DNA of 7,347 nt from Methylocystaceae bacterium (GTDB lineage: Bacteria; Pseudomonadota; Alphaproteobacteria; Rhizobiales; Beijerinckiaceae), in contig PLZT01000187.1 of the NCBI GenBank assembly GCA_003152255.1, positions 8,568 through 15,914 of the forward strand, given 5' to 3'. Below the pieces are notes generated by a model that worked only from the letters and a program-made list of their open reading frames with translations, did not search any database and was not told the origin of the DNA. Positions 1 through 4,940 of this stretch are shown piece by piece; positions within the stretch are counted from its first letter, which is position 1, and the number at the start of each line of letters is the position of its first letter. The position numbers were made by a program, and so were the translations under genes.

Positions 1-270
1 GATTTCGTCTATGTCTTCTTCCGTGCGCGGCACGTACCAAACGCCTTCGGGGTAGACCACCATGAGCGGTCCGGCGCGGCAAAAACCAAGGCATCCGGTC
101 GCGGTCACCGAGACATCTGGATTTGGCGTCGCCGTGAGACGTCCTTGCAACCGTTCCCATAGGGGCTTCGCTCCCGCCCCCATGCAGCTCCCACGCGGAT
201 GCCCGGCGGGCCGCTGCTGAAAGCAAGTGAACACATGATATTTGAACACTACGGGAATATCAGCCAGCAT
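1..270 (-). CDS. Thioredoxin-like [2Fe-2S] ferredoxin (partial, runs off left edge)
   Basis: Ninety residues are present and the frame is still open at base 1, so the C-terminus is missing. Cysteines lie at 16, 29, 60 and 64 (C-x12-C-x30-C-x3-C, with a GCLGFC core followed by AGP and VVYPEGVWY). This is the cysteine pattern of the thioredoxin-fold [2Fe-2S] ferredoxins, the family that includes the Aquifex aeolicus ferredoxin and Azotobacter Shethna protein I. These are homodimeric soluble electron carriers or redox proteins often encoded with nif genes. The ATG at 270 is supported by a purine-rich GAGGGAG a few bases upstream. It lies 25 bases after the SIR2-like gene's stop codon, so the two are probably co-transcribed. 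Family assignment is firm. The precise role is inferred: electron transfer, or protection of nitrogenase as proposed for some Shethna-type proteins (Shethna II is a different family). Confidence 0.88.
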   Translation of the reverse strand, partial: MLADIPVVFKYHVFTCFQQRPAGHPRGSCMGAGAKPLWERLQGRLTATPNPDVSVTATGCLGFCRAGPLMVVYPEGVWYVPRTEEDIDEI

Positions 271-295
271 GTCTTCTCCCTCTCAACGCAGCCGC

Positions 296-1180
296 TCAGA
301 CTAGCGCCGCTTCGACGTTGGCGCCGGTCAACTCGCCGACAAACTCGGCTAGAGATGCGTCGATCCGGACGATATTTTGTTCGGTCAGGAACTTCGTTTC
401 ATTCTTGCTGAGCGGTCCCTCGATCAACGCCCAGTGGCGATCGGACGAGCGCTTCATGATCTGGCGCGCGAAGCCGCGTTCGACTTGAGTTGCGAAGCGA
501 CAGCCGAGAAACAGGAAGTTTCGCCCGCGGCGGACCATTTGCACAACTTCGGGGATCGGCGTTTGAATGTCGATTTCTGTCAGAATCTCGACATAGTCGG
601 AGTCCGACACAATGTAATTCGCCGCCGGCGTGATTGATCCGAGCGGTTGGTACAGCAGAGTCTTCCATGCGAGAGTCGCTTGCGGCGCCTCCGCCGGCGC
701 CTTTGCGCCGGTGCTGTCGCGTGTCGTTCTTTTGCCCGGAACGATCGCGCCGTCGGGACGAAAATAGTGCACCCATTCGCCGAAATGCTCGGCTTGGCTG
801 ATTCCTTGGGCGAGGCCCCAATCGTCGCGTCCGACAAGCGCCTTTTGCGGCAGATCGTCGTACCATGCGTTGACCAACAGCGGCAATTTGGGCCGCGCCG
901 CGAGCCATTCGTGCAGCGCGGTTGGCTCGGTCGGCGCCGAGAAGGCGCTGTTCATCGCCGCGACGACTGTCTTTCGATGTTTGAAGTTCTCGATATATTG
1001 AGCCGCCGCTGTTAGATTATTGCGAATCTTGTGCGGCACGGTCGCCGTTTTTGTCAGATAGGAGACAAGCGCCTCCGGAGACGCCGGCAAGTCCGACGAC
1101 CGCGCGAGCGACAGCACGCCAGGACCAAGATAGGGAATGACCTCGCCACGCTCGAACGCCGCGACTATTTCTTCGAACAT
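296..1180 (-). CDS. SIR2-like domain protein in a nif operon
   Basis: A 294-residue soluble protein. The N-terminus (residues 1-25) has the layout of a SIR2-like Rossmann opening: a short helix, then VIPYLGPGVLSL where the family normally has a GAG-type loop. A segment near 101-110 (LLVNAWYDDL) sits where the family has TTNYD. Residues 177-197 (YQPLGSI, then SDSDY) match the LHGs…dY block, and 222-250 (FLFLGCRFA … RHWALIEG) match the C-terminal glycine/Rossmann part. SIR2-like domains bind NAD and some hydrolyse it. Here the first loop is GPG rather than GAG, and the histidine expected before G181 is Leu180, so catalysis is doubtful. The ATG at 1180 is chosen for a GAGGAG about six bases upstream; the frame stays open further up without a ribosome site. 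The gene lies 38 bases after the 71-residue gene and 25 before the thioredoxin-like ferredoxin. Family call is moderately strong; function unknown. Confidence 0.75.
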   Translation of the reverse strand: MFEEIVAAFERGEVIPYLGPGVLSLARSSDLPASPEALVSYLTKTATVPHKIRNNLTAAAQYIENFKHRKTVVAAMNSAFSAPTEPTALHEWLAARPKLPLLVNAWYDDLPQKALVGRDDWGLAQGISQAEHFGEWVHYFRPDGAIVPGKRTTRDSTGAKAPAEAPQATLAWKTLLYQPLGSITPAANYIVSDSDYVEILTEIDIQTPIPEVVQMVRRGRNFLFLGCRFATQVERGFARQIMKRSSDRHWALIEGPLSKNETKFLTEQNIVRIDASLAEFVGELTGANVEAALV

Positions 1181-1218
1181 CAGTCTCTCCTCGATCCATG
1201 GACGACGCCGCGCATGCA

Positions 1219-1434
1219 TTATTGCAGCGCCGCGGCCTTCAAAGCCTCGACTTCCGCCGCGGCGACACGATAGACGCCGCGTCCACCGGACAATGCCTGG
1301 AAGTCCATGGCGCATTTGTTACTCAGCCTGTCGAACCATTGCTGCGCGGTCAGACTGGCAGGGCGCTCTCCGATCTCGGTGACGCTGCCATCCGGCGCGA
1401 AGCGGACATGTATGACAAGTGCGTTGGTCGTCAT
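1219..1434 (-). CDS. Small conserved-looking protein of unknown function (71 aa)
   Basis: A 71-residue protein I cannot assign to a named family. It begins with a probable beta-strand pair (ALVIHVRFAPDGSVTEIG), followed by a helical stretch with QQWFDRL at 31-37, one cysteine (41), then FQALSGGRGVYRV (45-57) and an alanine-rich helical tail. No signal peptide or membrane segment is seen. The start is well supported: AAGGAG lies about eight bases before the ATG, the same arrangement as neighbouring nif genes. The gene begins 36 bases after the [2Fe-2S] ferredoxin stop and ends 38 bases before the SIR2-like start, so it is probably in the same transcript. The SGGRG glycine turn could contact a nucleotide or another protein, but that is a guess. 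That it is a real gene is likely from spacing, ribosome site and codon composition. Confidence 0.75.
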   Translation of the reverse strand: MTTNALVIHVRFAPDGSVTEIGERPASLTAQQWFDRLSNKCAMDFQALSGGRGVYRVAAAEVEALKAAALQ

Positions 1435-1470
1435 GACTTGCTCCTTTCTTTTTGCGGATATTGCGCGAAG

Positions 1471-1776
1471 TTAGGCGCCCGAACCAAACCCCAGCAGTTC
1501 GACCGTGACGTTGTCGTTGCCGAACAGAGCCTGACAGGCAAGGCGCGACTTCGAACCGATGCCGATGAGCGTATCGAGCTTCTCATTTTCGGCGCGCTGC
1601 ATTTTCGAAAGGCTCTTGCGGCCTTCCTGAACGAAGACGTGACACTCTCCGCATTTGGCTTCGCCGCCACATTTGCTGACGATCTTTTCGCCCGCCGCCA
1701 GAATCGCGTCGAGCAGGCGGCTGCCCGGCTCCGCGTCGATCGTCTTTCCAGACGGTAGAATGGTGAGAGTCGGCAT
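1471..1776 (-). CDS. [2Fe-2S] ferredoxin, ISC/adrenodoxin type
   Basis: A 101-residue soluble electron carrier. Cysteines at 36, 42, 45 and 81 form C-x5-C-x2-C-x35-C, the cluster motif of ISC/adrenodoxin-type (beta-grasp) [2Fe-2S] ferredoxins. The N-terminal strands PTLTILPSGKTIDAEPG and the helix LLDAILAAG before the cluster loop fit the fold. Such ferredoxins donate electrons to Fe-S assembly or to nitrogenase-related reactions; several distinct ones occur in alphaproteobacterial nif regions. The ATG at 1776 is chosen because AGGAG lies about eight bases upstream; the longer open frame starting near 1866 has no such site. It is the first gene after a 132-base gap with a candidate sigma-54 promoter, so it may head its own transcript. 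Family is secure; the partner is not deducible. Confidence 0.92.
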   Translation of the reverse strand: MPTLTILPSGKTIDAEPGSRLLDAILAAGEKIVSKCGGEAKCGECHVFVQEGRKSLSKMQRAENEKLDTLIGIGSKSRLACQALFGNDNVTVELLGFGSGA

Positions 1777-1817
1777 GTTTTTTCTCCTAGTTTCCAAAGT
1801 GACCGCACGTCCGTCAC

Positions 1818-1833
1818 TGCAAGTTTCGATCCA
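1818..1833 (-). promoter_or_regulatory. Candidate sigma-54 (-24/-12) promoter upstream of the [2Fe-2S] ferredoxin
   Basis: Read on the minus strand the site is TGGATCGAAACTTGCA, against the sigma-54 consensus TGGCACG-N4-TTGCA/T. The essential GG and GC dinucleotides are present with the required ten bases between them. The -12 element TTGCA is perfect and the -24 element matches 5 of 7. Transcription would start near 1807, giving a leader of about 31 bases that includes the AGGAG ribosome site. Sigma-54 with NifA drives nif promoters, so the site is expected in this context. The lack of a recognisable NifA upstream site within roughly 200 bases lowers confidence. Confidence 0.5.
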
Positions 1834-1846
1834 TGCGTGCTCATTT

Positions 1847-1871
1847 GCGCTTCTTTGGACAAGCAAAGCGC
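1847..1871 (-). repeat. Inverted repeat (hairpin) downstream of the DegT-like gene
   Basis: The arms GCGCTT (1847-1852) and AAGCGC (1866-1871) are perfectly complementary across a 13-base loop. A few inner pairs are possible if a bulge is allowed. It lies 37 bases after the DegT-like stop and upstream of the promoter candidate. It could be a weak 3' end structure, but no T-run follows on the minus strand, so it is not a convincing intrinsic terminator. Confidence 0.3.
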
Positions 1872-1908
1872 GGAATTGTTCACTCCGCTTACTTATCGCC
1901 CCGCGGCG

Positions 1909-3060
1909 CTAGAGGTAGATCGCGGCGCCCGCGCCGAGATTGATCGACGCGTCCTTCATCGTTCCCACAATGAACGCTATTTGATCTTCCGTCAGATGCG
2001 CGTGCAGGGGCAAAGCGACCGCGCGCTCGGCGACTTTCTCGGTCACGAAGAGATCGCGTCGCCGATAGCCGAGATCAAAATAGGCGGGCTGCAAATGCAG
2101 CGGTTGCGAATAAGCGCAAGCTCCGATTTTTTCCGTGTGCAGGTCGTCGATAATGCTGTCGCGCGTGGAGCGGCTAAAGCGCGTGCCGAGATGCACGACA
2201 TAGAGAAACCAGCAGACCTGATCCACCTCGGGAGCGACATATGGATCCTTGATGCCCTCGAACGATTGGACATATTGATAATACCATCGCTCCACGCGCT
2301 TGCGGCGCGCGAGCAACAATTCGATCCGACGCAGCTGCGCGAGGCCAAGCGCCGCGGCGATGTCGCTCAGGGAAGCCTGCAAGGGAGGATAGGCGCCGAG
2401 CACGACGGACGCGCGCTCCTCGAAGCGATGGCTACGCAACCGGCGAATGAGCGAGGCGAGTTCATCGTCGTCGGTGACGATCATCCCCCCTTCGCCGCAG
2501 ACAAGAGGGCCGGGCTGAGAAAAATCAAAAACAGAGCAGTCGCCAAAGCTGCCGACAATCTTGCCCTTATATACGGAGCCGATCGCCTCGGTGGAATCCT
2601 CGATCAGCATGACGCCGGCTTCCGAGGCCAATTCGCGCAGCGGCTCCCAAGGCGCCGGATGTCCATTTGTGTTGCCGGCGATGATGGCGCGGGTGCGCTC
2701 GGTGATTTTGGCTTTCGTCTTGACCGGATCGAGCGTGCCCGCCCAATAATCTATGTCCGCGAAGACGGGCCGCGCGCCGCAAAGCGTGATGGCGTGCGCG
2801 GTTTCCCGGAAGGAATGAGCCGAGGCGATCACCTCGTCCCCCGCTCCTATGCCGCGCGCGCGCAAAGCCAACAGCAGGCCGATGGTTCCGCTCGCCACGG
2901 CGATGGCGTGTTTGCGAGACAAATAGCTCGCGAATTCCGTCTCGAACTGCTCGACTGCCGGACCCGCGGAAAGGCTCTGCGAATTCAAGATTTCGAGCAC
3001 GGCTTCGAGATCGCTTTGCAGCAGATCCGGGTCGCTCAGCGGAAAAAATGTTGTTTTCAT
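1909..3060 (-). CDS. DegT/DnrJ/EryC1/StrS-fold protein lacking the PLP lysine
   Basis: A 383-residue protein with the fold-type I scaffold of sugar aminotransferases. It has ASGTIGLLLALRARGIGAGDEVI (56-78) near the cofactor loop, VFADID (99-104), LIEDSTEAIGSVYKGK (152-167) with the Asp155 that normally meets the pyridine nitrogen, and CGEGGMIVTDD (188-198). The usual FSFHxxK segment reads FDFSQPG: the Schiff-base lysine is Gly184 and the phosphate-binding serine is Asp179. The second-subunit Asn in the GyNyR motif is Tyr224. It is therefore unlikely to be a normal PLP aminotransferase; a structural, regulatory or altered-chemistry role is inferred. The ATG at 3060 overlaps the previous stop (ATGA) and has AAGGAG about seven bases upstream. 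It is not NifS, which is a class V cysteine desulfurase of different sequence. Confidence 0.88.
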   Translation of the reverse strand: MKTTFFPLSDPDLLQSDLEAVLEILNSQSLSAGPAVEQFETEFASYLSRKHAIAVASGTIGLLLALRARGIGAGDEVIASAHSFRETAHAITLCGARPVFADIDYWAGTLDPVKTKAKITERTRAIIAGNTNGHPAPWEPLRELASEAGVMLIEDSTEAIGSVYKGKIVGSFGDCSVFDFSQPGPLVCGEGGMIVTDDDELASLIRRLRSHRFEERASVVLGAYPPLQASLSDIAAALGLAQLRRIELLLARRKRVERWYYQYVQSFEGIKDPYVAPEVDQVCWFLYVVHLGTRFSRSTRDSIIDDLHTEKIGACAYSQPLHLQPAYFDLGYRRRDLFVTEKVAERAVALPLHAHLTEDQIAFIVGTMKDASINLGAGAAIYL

Positions 3061-3329
3061 GCGCTTGCTCCTTTCGCCGCGATGATTAGTCCGGTCGCGA
3101 CCGCCGGATCGGCGGTCACCCGAACACAATGGTCACGCCCGTCGAGCAGATAGAGATCGCAGTGCGCATAGCTGCGGAACGGGACTTCATCAGCCATGTC
3201 CGAAGCGTCACAGCGGGTCGCCGTGACGCCGGGCTTTAGCCCGCGCAAACTCGCGACCGTGGCGCCGTCCACATGGCTCGTCGCTAACAGTCGATCGATT
3301 TCCCTCAAATGTTCGATCGTGATCGCCAT
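3057..3329 (-). CDS. Small nif-operon protein with paired His-Cys motifs (90 aa)
   Basis: A 90-residue protein that I do not recognise. The N-terminal half is helical (ITIEHLREIDRLLATSH), followed by VASLRGLKPGVTATRC. The C-terminal half is AHCDLYLLDGRDHCVRVTADP, then a hydrophobic end with LIIAAKG. Two His-Cys pairs (H56-C57 and H67-C68) are separated by nine residues, with another Cys at 40, suggesting possible metal or Fe-S interaction. Its ATG at 3329 follows the nifT stop by two bases, and its stop overlaps the start of the DegT-like gene by four bases (ATGA), so translation is probably coupled on both sides. The ribosome site is weak (GGTGG), consistent with coupling. A real gene is likely; function is unknown, presumably in nitrogenase maturation by context. 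Confidence 0.78.
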   Translation of the reverse strand: MAITIEHLREIDRLLATSHVDGATVASLRGLKPGVTATRCDASDMADEVPFRSYAHCDLYLLDGRDHCVRVTADPAVATGLIIAAKGASA

Positions 3330-3331
3330 TG

Positions 3332-3550
3332 TCAGTCGCCACCGCCACTCAATCGACGCGCTTCCACGGTGATGGGCAGCGTGGTTCCCACGATCATCTC
3401 CGGCAGTTGCAACACCCAACCGTTGGCCAAGGTGACCGATCCTCCCCAAAGATCCGGATTTTCCTGCGCGACGATCGGCTCCTCCAGGTCTTTCTTGGGC
3501 ACATAGGCGGAGAGCACGCCCTCGGAACTTCTGCGGATCATGACTTTCAA
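3332..3550 (-). CDS. nifT: NifT/FixU family protein
   Basis: A 72-residue protein beginning MKVMIRR, with DLEEPIV, WGG (residues 35-37) and LANGWVLQLP, characteristic of the NifT/FixU family. This family is encoded in many nif clusters beside nifZ or nifK. Its biochemical role is unresolved, and mutants in some species have little phenotype. The start is a TTG at 3550, chosen because a GAGG ribosome site lies six bases upstream and family members start with MKVMIR. A GTG at 3598 is in frame but lacks a ribosome site and would place a GC hairpin inside the coding sequence. It lies 51 bases after the second nifZ and two bases before the 90-residue gene. Confidence 0.9.
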   Translation of the reverse strand: MKVMIRRSSEGVLSAYVPKKDLEEPIVAQENPDLWGGSVTLANGWVLQLPEMIVGTTLPITVEARRLSGGGD

Positions 3551-3569
3551 AGCACGCCTCTTTGGCTGA

Positions 3570-3589
3570 GCGCCGCCGGATGGCGGCGC
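3570..3589 (-). repeat. Perfect GC hairpin between nifZ-2 and nifT
   Basis: The arms GCGCCGCC and GGCGGCGC are fully complementary (8 bp, all G-C) around a four-base loop, which is a very stable RNA stem. On the minus strand no T-run follows it, so it does not look like an intrinsic terminator. It sits 12 bases after the nifZ-2 stop and about 19 bases before the TTG start of nifT. A role in transcript processing, 3'-end protection of the upstream message, or damping of nifT translation is plausible but inferred. Confidence 0.65.
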
Positions 3590-3601
3590 GGGAAACACTT
3601 G

Positions 3602-3841
3602 TCAGGCCGGCACGATTTCGTCCTCGAGACAACCGATGACGATCTTTTCGGAAAACTCGACAAGATAGATGGTCGTCTCGCTTTCGACATGCGCGCCGAC
3701 CTGGACCACCTCCCCGATGTCGCCCGCTTTCACGAGCAAACTCTCTGGCTCGGAATCCGGAAAGCTTCCATCATTGAACAGATCGACGGCCGCGCGAACA
3801 CGGCGCCCCCAATCAAACTTAGGCCGCGCGTCGTCGCTCAT
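3602..3841 (-). CDS. nifZ: Second NifZ-family protein
   Basis: A 79-residue protein aligning with its upstream neighbour through the NifZ core: FDWGRRVRA, NDGSFP, KAGDIGEVVQVG, then TIYLVEFSEK and a GCLEDEIVP end. NifZ acts in maturation of the nitrogenase MoFe protein, helping form the second P-cluster in Azotobacter vinelandii; that role is known for the family and not proven for this shorter copy. The ATG at 3841 overlaps the upstream nifZ stop by one base (TGATG), with GGAGGAG about eight bases ahead inside that gene. Translation is therefore probably coupled. The two copies are diverged, so this is an old tandem pair rather than a recent duplication. Confidence 0.85.
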   Translation of the reverse strand: MSDDARPKFDWGRRVRAAVDLFNDGSFPDSEPESLLVKAGDIGEVVQVGAHVESETTIYLVEFSEKIVIGCLEDEIVPA

Positions 3842-4134
3842 CAGGCTTTCTCCTCCGATGTTTCGACCGGATCGAGTTCCTTGCTTTTCATGCCGACCCG
3901 GTTGCCCGTGGCGGGGAACTCGACGCCGTAGATGTAAAATTGTTGCAGAAAGGTGCCTATGTTCACGACAAAGCCCTCGTCGCCCTTGTTGCAGAGAATG
4001 TCGCCGATGTCCTTTCCCGCGTAAGTGCCGTCATTGCGAACGGTCTTGCGGGCGCGAACCTTTTCGCCGAAATTGTAAATCGGCGGATCGTTGAGCTCGA
4101 CGACGCCGCTGTCGCGACTGATTTTCGTTCCCAT
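3841..4134 (-). CDS. nifZ: NifZ, nitrogenase MoFe maturation protein
   Basis: A 97-residue protein with the NifZ core: YNFGEKVRARKTVRNDGTYAG (20-40), GDILCNKGDEGFVVNIG (44-60), then FYIYGVEFPATGNRVGMKSKELDP. In Azotobacter vinelandii NifZ is needed for full P-cluster formation on the MoFe protein. The Azotobacter protein is longer, so this copy carries essentially only the core domain. The ATG at 4134 is preceded by AGGGA about ten bases upstream and lies two bases after the LRV protein stop. A much longer open frame extends upstream in this reading frame but is an out-of-frame overlap with the LRV gene. It forms a tandem pair with the next gene. Confidence 0.92.
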   Translation of the reverse strand: MGTKISRDSGVVELNDPPIYNFGEKVRARKTVRNDGTYAGKDIGDILCNKGDEGFVVNIGTFLQQFYIYGVEFPATGNRVGMKSKELDPVETSEEKA

Positions 4135-4136
4135 GG

Positions 4137-4940
4137 TCAGTGTTCCCTTGAGATGACGCTTGAGATATCGATCGGCCTTTCCTGCGCCCCGGCGCCAGGT
4201 GGCCACAGACGCTCCCGCGCGATTTCCTTCACCATCGGGTCCTCGTCTTTCGCGAGCGGCGCTAGATAGGCTGGCGCCGCTCGACGCGCGACTTCGTACC
4301 GCACGCGCCAGTCGGCGTCGTTGGCGAGGGCGGGAAGCGCGTCCGCTGGCAAACGCTGCGCCGCCTCGGCGCGAATGCTCGCCTCCGCGTCTTCGGTCAA
4401 AATGCGCAGCGCGGGCATTGGAATTCGACGCGCCACGGCGCGACGCACCTCGACGTCGAGATCTCGAACCATCAGAATGAGAAGATCGACTGATATCCGG
4501 CGCGCCACGACTTGCCGCACCGCGTAGTCCGCATCGGAAATCATCGGCCGCAGGTCCGGCGGATCGAGACGTTGCGCGACCCGAATTCGCACTTCGCGAT
4601 GCGGGTCGTCGCGCAATTTCAGAAGGTAGCTTTTCGGCAAGCGGCGCGCGGCGCTCCAGCGCACGGCTTCTTCCGGATCGGAAAGCATGGGCGGCAACAA
4701 GAAGACGTCGGCGGCCTTGGCCGCGCAAGCGCGCACTTCGAAGTAGGGATGGCGCAAATAGGACCCGGCGAGATCGGGGTTCCAATCGAAGAACCGATCG
4801 ATGCGACGAGCGTAACGATCAAACACGCAGGCGCGCAACGGCTGACATTTTTTCGTCTCGCGAAGCGGCAGATGCGCGCAGACGCCGCAGTCCAGGGAAG
4901 CGCCCAGCCAGTCGATCGCTTCGTCGATTTCAGTCGACAT
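4137..4940 (-). CDS. LRV repeat protein with N-terminal four-cysteine Fe-S motif
   Basis: A 267-residue protein. Cysteines at 18, 21, 32 and 38 form a compact N-terminal cluster motif (CGVC, then C-x5-C). From about residue 60 to 245 come repeats of roughly 24 residues with VR-x-x-x-A-x-R-L-P spacing (for example EAVRWSAARRLP and ASIRAEAAQRLP). This matches the leucine-rich-variant protein of Azotobacter vinelandii, encoded near nifB, which carries a [4Fe-4S] cluster on a right-handed alpha/3-10 superhelix. Its function is not settled; the concave surface suggests protein binding. The ATG at 4940 has GGGAG about eight bases upstream. The gene overlaps the TPR gene by 11 bases and ends two bases before nifZ, so the set is tightly coupled. 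Confidence 0.92.
   Translation of the reverse strand: MSTEIDEAIDWLGASLDCGVCAHLPLRETKKCQPLRACVFDRYARRIDRFFDWNPDLAGSYLRHPYFEVRACAAKAADVFLLPPMLSDPEEAVRWSAARRLPKSYLLKLRDDPHREVRIRVAQRLDPPDLRPMISDADYAVRQVVARRISVDLLILMVRDLDVEVRRAVARRIPMPALRILTEDAEASIRAEAAQRLPADALPALANDADWRVRYEVARRAAPAYLAPLAKDEDPMVKEIARERLWPPGAGAQERPIDISSVISREH

Larger units (their letters stand above)
1777..1908 (-). other. Intergenic gap between DegT-like and ferredoxin genes
   Basis: This 132-base stretch is the longest non-coding gap in the window; the others are at most 51 bases. It holds the ferredoxin ribosome site, a sigma-54-type promoter candidate (1818-1833) and an imperfect hairpin (1847-1871). No TGT-N10-ACA NifA activator site was found between about 1840 and 2060. 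The nearest attempt, at 1877, has the wrong spacing and half-site. No small gene with a ribosome site is seen in it. Confidence 0.7.

Noticed and set aside
1847..1871. Intrinsic terminator after the DegT-like gene
   Set aside because: The stem is only 6 bp with a 13-base loop and no T-run follows on the minus strand; kept only as an inverted repeat.
1870..1900. NifA upstream activator site (TGT-N10-ACA)
   Set aside because: A TGT at 1877 is followed at the wrong distance by ACT instead of ACA, so the site is not supported.
1909..3060. Could the DegT-like gene be NifS or NifV?
   Set aside because: It has no class V cysteine-desulfurase motif or catalytic Cys loop, and no homocitrate-synthase motifs. 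The scaffold is that of the DegT/StrS family.
1837..3153. 438-codon open frame on the plus strand
   Set aside because: It lies antisense to the DegT-like gene, whose start, ribosome site, overlap with the upstream gene and family motifs are clear. The plus-strand protein is Arg/Asp-rich with no recognisable motif, typical of a high-GC antisense shadow.
3841..4785. 314-codon minus-strand frame upstream of NifZ
   Set aside because: Only its last 97 residues are NifZ. The upstream part is an Arg/Ser-rich frame overlapping the LRV gene, and the start at 4134 has a ribosome site.
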